Positions 16,498 through 23,486 of a stretch of 64,000 bases of DNA are shown piece after piece. This DNA comes from CAXMNX01 sp964194845 (lineage in GTDB: Bacteria; Pseudomonadota; Alphaproteobacteria; Rhodobacterales; Rhodobacteraceae): assembly GCA_964194845.1 (NCBI GenBank), contig CAXMNX010000068.1, positions 62,001-126,000 on the forward strand, in the 5' to 3' direction. The position numbers and the translations under genes are program-made. The number at the start of each line of letters is the position of its first letter. The first letter of the stretch is position 1. The notes beneath the pieces were generated by a model that was given only the letters and a program-made list of their open reading frames with translations, searched no databases and had not been told where the DNA came from.

Positions 16498-17328
16498 TTG
16501 CGCATCGGCCTGGTCCAGCTGAATTCTTCGGATGATCCGAAGGTCAATATTCCGTCCACATGCGCGTTCGTGCGACAAGCCGTGGATGAGGGCGCGACCT
16601 TTATCCTGACACCAGAGGTTACAAACTGCGTCTCGGCCAGCCGCGCGCGCCAGACCGAAGTGCTGGTGCCGGAAAATGAGGATCCAACCCTTAATGCGCT
16701 CTGCTCGGAGGCAAGGCGCGGTAGTCTTTGGATATTGATCGGCTCATTGGCGCTGGCCGATCCGACCGGCGACGGGCGGTTCATCAACCGGTCATTTCTT
16801 ATCTCGCCGTCAGGGGACATCGCGGCGCGTTATGACAAGCTGCATATGTTCGACGTCGCGATATCCGAAACCGAGACCTATCGCGAAAGTGCCGGATACC
16901 GCCCCGGCTCGCGGGCGGTGCTGGCGGATGTCGAAGGTGTCACCGTTGGCATGACCATCTGCTACGATCTTCGGTTCCCCTATTTGTACCGTGATCTCGC
17001 CCAGGCGGGTGCCAAAATATTGACTATTCCATCAGCATTTGCGCCGGATACAGGTGCAGCGCATTGGGAGATACTGCTGCGGGCGCGGGCGATTGAGACA
17101 GGCAGTTTCGTCCTTGCTCCCGCGCAATGTGGCAGCCACGCAGCAACGCTGGGCCGACACCGTCAAACCCACGGGCATTCGCTGGCAGTCGATCCCTGGG
17201 GCAACGTTCTGGCGAATGGTGGCGAAGCGCCCGGAATTACATTGGTTGATCTGGATCTCAAGGCAGTTGATGATGCGCGCAGACGCATCCCGTCGCTGAC
17301 CCACGACAAAGGTTACAGGCCCGCATAA
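16498..17328 (+). CDS. Carbon-nitrogen hydrolase (nitrilase family)
   Basis: A 276-residue nitrilase-superfamily amidase, probably related to the Nit/omega-amidase branch that repairs deaminated glutathione or hydrolyses small amides. The Glu-Lys-Cys triad is visible in LTPEVTNC, RYDKLHMFDV and MTICYDLRFPYLY. The start appears to be TTG at 16498, three bases after the grxC stop. Its stop shares a base with the MarR gene's ATG. Substrate assignment is by family only. Confidence 0.85.
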   Translation: MRIGLVQLNSSDDPKVNIPSTCAFVRQAVDEGATFILTPEVTNCVSASRARQTEVLVPENEDPTLNALCSEARRGSLWILIGSLALADPTGDGRFINRSFLISPSGDIAARYDKLHMFDVAISETETYRESAGYRPGSRAVLADVEGVTVGMTICYDLRFPYLYRDLAQAGAKILTIPSAFAPDTGAAHWEILLRARAIETGSFVLAPAQCGSHAATLGRHRQTHGHSLAVDPWGNVLANGGEAPGITLVDLDLKAVDDARRRIPSLTHDKGYRPA

Positions 17329-17801
17329 TGGCTGACACCAAAGACCCAGGCGACCCGTTGGCCATCGCGCTTTTCAGCGAATTGTTTATGGCCGACCAGC
17401 TTGCGCGGGCGCGTCTGGCAAAGGCGTTGCCCAAGGGCATGGAGCTAAGCCATTTTTCGGTGCTGAACCACCTGGCCCGCACCAATTCGGAACGAACCCC
17501 GGCGCAGTTGGCGCGGGCTTTTCACGTCACGCGCGGCGCGATGACAAATACCATCAACCGCCTTGATTGGGCGGGATACGTCCACGTTCGTCCCGATTGG
17601 GACGATGCACGGCGCAAGTTTGTCGGCGTCAGCGATACCGGGCGACTGGCGCGCGACGAGGCACTGGCGGCCATAGCGCCGATACTTGACGATGTGGTAG
17701 AGGCTGCGGGCACCGAGAAAGTGCGCAGTATTCTGCCGATCCTGCGCGAGATCCGGCAGCGTTTCGACGACAATGATCCTACGGACGAACCGACGTCGTG
17801 A
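17328..17801 (+). CDS. MarR-family transcriptional regulator
   Basis: A 157-residue winged-helix regulator: the DNA-binding part is TPAQLARAFHVTRGAMTNTI with the wing RLDWAGYVHVRPDWDDARRK, which matches the MarR D-x-R-D/R wing. Its ATG overlaps the last base of the nitrilase gene's stop, so the two are cotranscribed. The 3' end overlaps the convergent ubiG gene by 23 bases. Target genes and ligand are unknown. Confidence 0.87.
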   Translation: MADTKDPGDPLAIALFSELFMADQLARARLAKALPKGMELSHFSVLNHLARTNSERTPAQLARAFHVTRGAMTNTINRLDWAGYVHVRPDWDDARRKFVGVSDTGRLARDEALAAIAPILDDVVEAAGTEKVRSILPILREIRQRFDDNDPTDEPTS

Positions 17802-18519
17802 CGTAGTTCACGCTTAGATCGCGGTCGCTGATCCGCCAGGACCACGCAACTGGATTGAAGACAAATCCCTTACGATCTACAGGATCCAGCCCCGCCCCGC
17901 GCAGCAGCTCGAAAAGCTCCTCGGGCGTGATAAACTTTGACCAGTCGTGCGTCCCTTTTGGAAGCCACCCCATCACGTACTCCGCGCCGATGATTGCCGT
18001 GGCGAAACTTTTCGGGTTCCTGTTGATGGTCGAGCAGATCATCAGCCCGCCGGGTTTCAGCAGGTTGTGGCACGCCGTCAGAAAGCCTGGCGGATCGGCC
18101 ACATGTTCAACCACTTCCATATTGAGAATGGCATCGTATGCCTCGCCATCCGCCGCCAGCGCCTCGGCCGTCGTGTTCCGATAGTCTATCGCAAGCCCTT
18201 GTTCTTCGGCATGCAATCGCGCAACCGGAATATTACGTTCCGCGGCATCTGCACCGACAACCTCCGAGCCAAGGCGCGCCATCGGTTCAGACAACAATCC
18301 GCCGCCGCAACCGATATCCAGAATGCGAAGACCCGCAAATGGTAAGGCGCCGGAAAGATCGCGGCTGTATTCTGCGGCTATCTGCGACGTAATGTAATCC
18401 AGCCGACAAGGGTTCAGCATATGCAACGGTTTGAACTTGCCGGAGGGATCCCACCACTCTTCCGCCATCGCCTGAAATTTTTCAATTTCTCCGGGGTCGA
18501 TTGTGTTGGTCGTTGTCAT
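17779..18519 (-). CDS. ubiG: Bifunctional 2-polyprenyl-6-hydroxyphenol/3-demethylubiquinol O-methyltransferase
   Basis: Performs both O-methylations of ubiquinone synthesis. The 246-residue protein has motif I LDIGCGGGLLSEPMARLG, the VVGADAAERNI acidic loop, YDAILNMEVVEHVADP and the ubiG-typical GTHDWSKFITPEEL. The start is the ATG at 18517-18519, giving MTTTNTIDPGEIEKF. It is divergent from pip with about 70 bases between; CTATATAGG near 18578 looks like a -10 region for pip. Confidence 0.93.
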   Translation of the reverse strand: MTTTNTIDPGEIEKFQAMAEEWWDPSGKFKPLHMLNPCRLDYITSQIAAEYSRDLSGALPFAGLRILDIGCGGGLLSEPMARLGSEVVGADAAERNIPVARLHAEEQGLAIDYRNTTAEALAADGEAYDAILNMEVVEHVADPPGFLTACHNLLKPGGLMICSTINRNPKSFATAIIGAEYVMGWLPKGTHDWSKFITPEELFELLRGAGLDPVDRKGFVFNPVAWSWRISDRDLSVNYVTTSVRP

Positions 18520-18592
18520 CAGCCGGCGGCCTTTCACATATTCTTTGATTGCTAACATAGATCGTCGCAATATCTCGCTATATAGGACTGAC

Positions 18593-19567
18593 ATGGACCG
18601 CGCTGCCGACAAAAAAACTGCGTCACAGTTTCTCTATCCGCCGATTGATCCCTTCGATCAGCGGATGATGGACGTTGGTGACGGCCATCGGATCTATGTG
18701 GAACAATGCGGAAATCCGACCGGAACGCCCGTCATTGTGCTGCATGGCGGTCCCGGCGGCGGATGCAGCCCGGCAATGCGGCGATACTTTGATCCGTCGC
18801 GCTATCGGGTGATATTGTTTGATCAGCGTGGCTGCGGCAGGTCGCGGCCCCATGCAAGCGTTGAAAACAATACCACCTGGGATCTGGTTCGGGATATCGA
18901 GCGGATACGCGAGGCGCTGTCGATCGAGCGCTGGGCGGTTTTTGGCGGAAGCTGGGGCGCGACGCTGGGTCTGGTCTATTCGATCACCAATCCGGAACGG
19001 CTGGCGCACCTGATCCTTCGCGGCGTTTTCCTGATGACGCAGCACGAACTGGACTGGTTCTATCGCGGTGGTGCCGGGGCATTCTGGCCCGATGTCTGGT
19101 CCAGATTCGCGTCGATGATCCCTGCCGACGAGCAAGACGACCTGATCGGGGCATATAAGCGGCGTCTGTTTTCTGGCGACGTGGCTTTGGAAAACCGGCT
19201 TGCCCGAGCCTGGGCAAGCTGGGAAAACACGCTCGCCTCGATCGGCAACGACGGCCCGGGCGGCGAAAGCCCGACGGAATATGCGCGCGCCTTCGCGCGG
19301 CTTGAAAACCACTATTTTTCCAATGCCGGATTTCTCGAACACGACGGCTGGATACTTGAGAACTTAGGCCCCATCGCGAACGTCCCCGGTACAATCGTTC
19401 AGGGCCGTTATGACATGATCTGCCCGCCAAAATCGGCATACGAGCTAAATGCGCGCTGGCCGGGTTCGCGGCTGGTAATTGTTCCGCGCGCCGGCCACGC
19501 GCTGTCGGAACCGGGTATCAGCGCCGAACTGGTTCGCACGATGGATGGCCTTCGTCCCATGCTTTAA
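18593..19567 (+). CDS. pip: Proline iminopeptidase (alpha/beta hydrolase)
   Basis: Removes N-terminal proline from peptides. The 324-residue alpha/beta hydrolase has the oxyanion motif HGGPGGG, the nucleophile elbow GGSWGATLG with S120, the acid in QGRYDMICPP and the final histidine in AGHALSEPG. These are the classical S33-family features. The ATG at 18593 matches the family N-terminus; the frame is open to 18503 but that part overlaps ubiG's start. It ends just before a pair of DnaA-box-like sites. Confidence 0.9.
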   Translation: MDRAADKKTASQFLYPPIDPFDQRMMDVGDGHRIYVEQCGNPTGTPVIVLHGGPGGGCSPAMRRYFDPSRYRVILFDQRGCGRSRPHASVENNTTWDLVRDIERIREALSIERWAVFGGSWGATLGLVYSITNPERLAHLILRGVFLMTQHELDWFYRGGAGAFWPDVWSRFASMIPADEQDDLIGAYKRRLFSGDVALENRLARAWASWENTLASIGNDGPGGESPTEYARAFARLENHYFSNAGFLEHDGWILENLGPIANVPGTIVQGRYDMICPPKSAYELNARWPGSRLVIVPRAGHALSEPGISAELVRTMDGLRPML

Positions 19568-19568
19568 G

Positions 19569-19589
19569 TTATCCACAAGGTTATCAACA
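19569..19589 (+). promoter_or_regulatory. Two DnaA-box-like sequences
   Basis: TTATCCACA at 19569-19577 is a perfect DnaA-box consensus. TTATCAACA at 19581-19589 differs from it by one base, on the same strand, 12 bases on. They lie at the pip stop, in a 172-base gap before the CAP-domain gene. A regulatory or titration role for DnaA is possible; chance occurrence of one perfect 9-mer is also possible. Confidence 0.4.
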
Positions 19590-19739
19590 TATGGCGGAAT
19601 ACCGCCGCCTGAACCACCACCTGTTGCCCGCCGCCCACCGCATCTTTAGAAAATTCCAAACGAGCGCCGATCCACTGCCTCAGTTTAGCCGCATTTCTTG
19701 GGGAAGTTGCGGTTGGGGGCAGTGACAAAGGACCTGGGG

Positions 19740-20375
19740 ATGAAATCGACGATTGCTGCAGTCGCCGCCGGTATAGTAATTTTGTTTGCATCTTCGGTGG
19801 AGGCCGATGCCTGCACGCGCAACGTCTCGGCGAAATCAGCGCGAACCGTTGTGCCGTCCGCGCGCATCAATCAATCCCTGCTTGACGACGCAATCCGCGC
19901 CGAGGTCAATTTTCATCGCTGCCGCGCGGGCCTTAAGACCCTGACTGATGCAGGAAGCGGGCTCGGATCCCAGGCCAAGAAGCACAGCTCGTGGATGGCG
20001 AAGACCCAGCAACTGACGCACCGCAGTACCGTTTCGGGAAGCGCGACACTGAAGCAACGTTTGAAAAGGTCGGGTATCAAATTCAGAACTGGTGCTGAAA
20101 ACATCGGCATGGTTCATCGCTATCAGATCGACAACCAGCGCTTTAAGATCGTGAATTCCAACGCCTGCCAATTCACCAAATACGATGGCACGCCGCTGCC
20201 TGCGCATTCTTATGCGTCGCTTGCGCGGCACGCCGTGAACCTCTGGATGAATTCGCCGGGTCACCGGAAAAATATCCTGAACCGCAAGGTGACAAAGATT
20301 TCCACTGCCGTCGCCTTCGACCCCAACGCGCAATATTGCGGCCGTTTCTGGCTGACGCAGAATTTCGTCGGGTGA
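19740..20375 (+). CDS. Secreted CAP/SCP-domain protein
   Basis: A 211-residue exported protein: signal peptide MKSTIAAVAAGIVILFASS with cleavage near VEADA, then a CAP (SCP/PR1-like) domain with KKHSSWMAKTQQLTHRS, GAENIG, NLWMNSPGHRKNIL and a final WLTQNFVG. The His-Glu cavity residues are present. I chose the ATG at 19740, with AAAGGA upstream; an earlier in-frame start lacks a signal sequence. Tandem hairpins follow its stop. Role unknown, as for most bacterial CAP proteins. Confidence 0.82.
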   Translation: MKSTIAAVAAGIVILFASSVEADACTRNVSAKSARTVVPSARINQSLLDDAIRAEVNFHRCRAGLKTLTDAGSGLGSQAKKHSSWMAKTQQLTHRSTVSGSATLKQRLKRSGIKFRTGAENIGMVHRYQIDNQRFKIVNSNACQFTKYDGTPLPAHSYASLARHAVNLWMNSPGHRKNILNRKVTKISTAVAFDPNAQYCGRFWLTQNFVG

Positions 20376-20383
20376 GGAGCGAC

Positions 20384-20421
20384 CCGGGCCAAAGGCCCGG
20401 CAAAAGGTCCAGTGGACCTTT
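20384..20421. terminator. Tandem hairpins after the CAP-domain gene
   Basis: Two perfect short hairpins follow each other: CCGGGCC-AAA-GGCCCGG (20384-20400) and AAAGGTCC-AGT-GGACCTTT (20403-20421). No T-run follows, so termination may be partial or Rho-dependent. The paired layout resembles dispersed palindromic elements of this bacterial group, but only one copy is in the window. Confidence 0.5.
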
Positions 20422-20576
20422 AGAGCTTCGAGCGGGTGCGCTGTAAATTTTTGACTCTCTGATCTGCGATTCTTTCGCTGTCAGGAAAGGCTATTGCAGA
20501 CTCAGGTGAACCTGCATATATCCCCTTCAACAGCGGCGCTTCGGCTTCCACCCCCGAGGCTCCACCGGAAAACACC

Positions 20577-20600
20577 ACGGGCCCGCTGGCCCGTTTTTTT
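20577..20600 (+). terminator. Strong intrinsic terminator just upstream of rimP
   Basis: ACGGGCC-CGCT-GGCCCGT followed by seven T residues is a textbook Rho-independent terminator. It ends nine bases before the first possible rimP ATG (20609). It is about 200 bases after the CAP-gene stop and its own hairpins, so it more likely ends a short leader transcript or sRNA than the CAP mRNA. It could work as a rimP-nusA attenuator. Confidence 0.8.
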
Positions 20601-20614
20601 GTGCCTGGATGTCC

Positions 20615-21202
20615 ATGAGCGATCTGATCGCATATACCAGTATCGACCGGCGCCTGGCCGGGATCATTACCCCCGTCATCGAAGACATGGGGTTTGAACT
20701 GGTGCGCGTTCGCCTGATGGGCGGCAACTCCAAGACCTTGCAGGTCATGGCCGAACGCCGGACGGGTGGGATCGAAGTCGACGATTGTGCGGAGATTTCA
20801 ACCGCGATCAGTGCGACGCTGGACGTCGAAGACCCAATCGAAGAAGCCTATACGCTGGAAGTCTCCAGCCCCGGCATCGACCGGCCGCTGACCCGGCTCA
20901 AGGATTTCGACAGCTGGACCGGCCACGAGGCCAAGCTTGAGACCTTGGAAATGATCGACGGCCGCCGCCGGTTCAAAGGCCAGCTTCAGGGCTCGGAAGG
21001 CGACGAAGTCCTGATCCAGATCGACGTCGATGGTCAGCCCGCAACCCTTGGCCTGAAGTTCGACTGGCTGAGCGAGGCGAAACTTGTTCTGACCGAAGAT
21101 CTGATCCGCGACGTGCTGCGCGCCCGCAAAGACGCCGGCGCGGTAGACGAAAAACAATTCGATGAAATTCAAACCATCATGGATGGCGACGAGGAGACCT
21201 GA
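20615..21202 (+). CDS. rimP: Ribosome maturation factor RimP
   Basis: Needed for 30S subunit maturation. The 195-residue protein has the RimP N-domain with ITPVIEDMGFELVRVRLMGG, the EVDDCAEISTAISATLD stretch and YTLEVSSPGIDRPLTR, then the SH3-like C-domain. ATGs occur at 20609 and 20615; the second gives the usual MSDL start and has GGA at a suitable distance. It is the first gene of rimP-nusA-ylxR-infB; nusA starts one base after its stop. Confidence 0.92.
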   Translation: MSDLIAYTSIDRRLAGIITPVIEDMGFELVRVRLMGGNSKTLQVMAERRTGGIEVDDCAEISTAISATLDVEDPIEEAYTLEVSSPGIDRPLTRLKDFDSWTGHEAKLETLEMIDGRRRFKGQLQGSEGDEVLIQIDVDGQPATLGLKFDWLSEAKLVLTEDLIRDVLRARKDAGAVDEKQFDEIQTIMDGDEET

Positions 21203-21203
21203 C

Positions 21204-22832
21204 ATGACGATCACATCTGCAAACCAGCTTGAACTTCTGCAAACGGCCGAGGCGGTCGCGCGCGAAAAGATGATCGACCCCGTATTGGTGGTCGAAGCGA
21301 TGGAAGAAAGCCTCGCCCGGGCCGCGAAAAGCCGGTACGGCGCGGAAATGGACATTCGGGTGTCGATTGATCGCAAGACCGGCAAGGCGACATTTACCCG
21401 CGTTCGCACTGTTATTGATCCGGAAACCGAAGAACTTGAGAATTACCAGGCGCAGCTGACGCCCGAACAGGCGATGCAGTATCTGGATGACCCAAAGCCG
21501 GGAGACACCATTGTTGAAGAAGTTCCTCCGGTGGAAATGGGCCGCATTGCCGCGCAATCGGCCAAGCAGGTCATATTGCAAAAGGTGCGTGAAGCCGAAC
21601 GCGACCGGCAGTTCGAAGAATTTAAGGACCGCGCCGGGACCATCATCAACGGTCAGGTCAAGCGCGAGGAATACGGCAATGTCATCGTCGACATCGGGCG
21701 CGGAGAAGCCGTTCTTCGCCGCAACGAAAAAATCGGTCGCGAGAGTTACCGTCCAAACGACCGTATCCGGTGCTACATCAAAGACGTGCGCCGCGAGGCC
21801 CGCGGGCCGCAGATTTTCCTTAGCCGCACGGCTCCTGAGTTCATGGCTGAACTGTTTAAGATGGAGGTGCCGGAAATTTATGATGGCATTATCGAAATCA
21901 AGGCCGTGGCGCGCGATCCTGGCAGCAGGGCGAAAATTGCGGTCATCAGCTATGACAATTCGATTGACCCGGTAGGGGCCTGCGTTGGTATGCGCGGCAG
22001 CCGCGTGCAAGCAGTTGTGAACGAGCTTCAGGGCGAAAAGATCGACATCATCCCCTGGAACGAAGACGCGCCGACATTCCTGGTGAACGCGCTGCAACCC
22101 GCCGAAGTGACGAAGGTCGTTCTGGACGAAGAAGCCGAACGCATCGAAGTTGTGGTGCCGGAAGAACAATTGTCGCTGGCCATTGGTCGTCGGGGGCAGA
22201 ATGTGCGTCTTGCGTCGCAGCTGACCAATCTCGACATCGACATTATTACCGAGGAAGAAGAATCGGTGCGTCGCCAGGCCGAGTTCGAAGAGCGCACCAA
22301 GCTATTCACGGATACTTTGGACCTGGACGAATTTTTCGCACAGCTTCTTGTATCCGAGGGCTTTACCACACTTGAAGAGGTCGCATACGTTCAGGCCGAC
22401 GAACTTGTCGTGATCGACGGCGTAGATGAAGATACCGCGAAAGAGCTTCAGGCGCGTGCGCGCGATTTCATTGAAGAACAAAATCGCAAGGCGCTTGAAC
22501 ACGCGCGCGAGCTTGGTGCCGAAGACAGCCTTATTGAATTCGAGGGTCTGACTCCTCAGATGATCGAGGCGCTGGCCGAGGACGACGTGAAAACGCTGGA
22601 AGAATTTGCAACCTGCGCTGACTGGGAGCTGGCAGGTGGCTGGACGACGGTCGATGGCGAGCGTGTCAAAGATGACGGCCTGCTTGAGAAATTCGAGATG
22701 TCGCTGGAGGAAGCGCAACATTTTGTAATGACCGCCCGTATTCAGCTTGGCTGGGTTGATCCGGCTGACCTTGAAACAGACGAAGAAAGCGAAGAAGCCG
22801 AAGCCACCGTTGAAGAGGAGGCCGAGGCCTGA
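21204..22832 (+). CDS. nusA: Transcription termination/antitermination protein NusA
   Basis: Binds RNA polymerase and controls pausing, termination and antitermination. The 542-residue protein shows the N-terminal RNAP-binding domain (ANQLELLQTAEAVAREK), an S1 domain (INGQVKREEYGNVIVDIG), two KH domains (VGACVGMRGSRVQAVVNEL; LAIGRRGQNVRLASQLT) and C-terminal helix-hairpin-helix repeats, ending in an acidic tail. The ATG at 21204 follows the rimP stop by one base. Its stop lies inside a hairpin with the ylxR leader. Confidence 0.94.
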   Translation: MTITSANQLELLQTAEAVAREKMIDPVLVVEAMEESLARAAKSRYGAEMDIRVSIDRKTGKATFTRVRTVIDPETEELENYQAQLTPEQAMQYLDDPKPGDTIVEEVPPVEMGRIAAQSAKQVILQKVREAERDRQFEEFKDRAGTIINGQVKREEYGNVIVDIGRGEAVLRRNEKIGRESYRPNDRIRCYIKDVRREARGPQIFLSRTAPEFMAELFKMEVPEIYDGIIEIKAVARDPGSRAKIAVISYDNSIDPVGACVGMRGSRVQAVVNELQGEKIDIIPWNEDAPTFLVNALQPAEVTKVVLDEEAERIEVVVPEEQLSLAIGRRGQNVRLASQLTNLDIDIITEEEESVRRQAEFEERTKLFTDTLDLDEFFAQLLVSEGFTTLEEVAYVQADELVVIDGVDEDTAKELQARARDFIEEQNRKALEHARELGAEDSLIEFEGLTPQMIEALAEDDVKTLEEFATCADWELAGGWTTVDGERVKDDGLLEKFEMSLEEAQHFVMTARIQLGWVDPADLETDEESEEAEATVEEEAEA

Positions 22833-22845
22833 TCGCAGGCCTCGG
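22822..22845 (+). promoter_or_regulatory. Intercistronic hairpin nusA/ylxR
   Basis: CCGAGGCCT (22822-22830) and AGGCCTCGG (22837-22845) form a perfect nine-pair stem around six bases. The left arm holds the start of the nusA stop codon and the right arm ends in the first bases of GGAGAG (22844-22849), the likely ribosome site of ylxR. It could couple ylxR translation to nusA translation or mark an mRNA processing point. Confidence 0.45.
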
Positions 22846-22856
22846 AGAGCCGCACC

Positions 22857-23480
22857 ATGTCACGCGGTGGCAAGGACAAAGCCCGCGACGAACCTGATCG
22901 TCGCTGCATCGCAACCGGCGAGGCGCAGCCAAAACGTGGCCTGATCCGCTTTGCGGTGTCGCCGGATGGCGTTGTCGTGCCGGACATCCTTGAAAAACTG
23001 CCGGGCCGCGGCATCTGGGTTGCTGCCGATCGCACGGCGCTTGAAACGGCGATGAAAAAGCGGCTTTTTGCCCGCGCCGCGAAACAACCCGTGACCGTCC
23101 CCGACACCCTGGTTCAGGATATCGAGGCCGGGCTGGCAAAGCGCCTGATCGACGGCATCTCGATGGCACGGAAAGCCGGGCGCGCCGTGGCCGGGTTTGA
23201 GAAGGTCAAAGTCCTGCTTGGTAAGGACCAGGCGCGCATTTTATTTCAGGCCAGCGACGGTTCATCTCGCGGCAAAACAAAGCTTCATGCTCCGGGCGGA
23301 AGGGGCAGTTTTTTCGAGGTTTTATCGGCCTCAGAATTGGGTTTGTCCTTTGGGCGCGAACGTGTGATACATGCGGCGCTCGGATTTGGGGGACTCACTG
23401 AACGTATCAGAGAGGACGCCATCCGGCTATCTGGCGTTCGCGAATTTGGCGGTGGCGACCCCACCGGAAAGGTAAAGTAG
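22857..23480 (+). CDS. YlxR-family RNA-binding protein with L7Ae-like C-terminal domain
   Basis: A 207-residue fusion. Residues 12-90 are YlxR/DUF448: DRRCIATGEAQPKRGLIRFA and LPGRGIWVAADRTALE. Residues about 105-190 look like an L7Ae/L30e-type RNA-binding domain (ISMARKAGRAVAGFEKVK). In Bacillus, YlxR modulates RNase P (RnpM). In alphaproteobacteria this two-domain form sits between nusA and infB, as here. Precise function unproven. Confidence 0.87.
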   Translation: MSRGGKDKARDEPDRRCIATGEAQPKRGLIRFAVSPDGVVVPDILEKLPGRGIWVAADRTALETAMKKRLFARAAKQPVTVPDTLVQDIEAGLAKRLIDGISMARKAGRAVAGFEKVKVLLGKDQARILFQASDGSSRGKTKLHAPGGRGSFFEVLSASELGLSFGRERVIHAALGFGGLTERIREDAIRLSGVREFGGGDPTGKVK

Positions 23481-23486
23481 ACCAAT

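Noticed and set aside
15487..16578. A 363-codon minus-strand ORF spanning comF and grxC
   Set aside because: It crosses two well-supported genes on the other strand and is Arg/Pro/Ser-rich without motifs.
19591..19725. A 44-codon plus-strand ORF in the gap after pip (MAEYRRLNHHLLPAA...)
   Set aside because: No ribosome site, it starts at the second DnaA-box-like sequence and overlaps the approach to the CAP gene; composition looks random.
21177..22169. A 330-codon minus-strand ORF opposite nusA
   Set aside because: Antisense to NusA S1/KH domains; no recognisable motif of its own.
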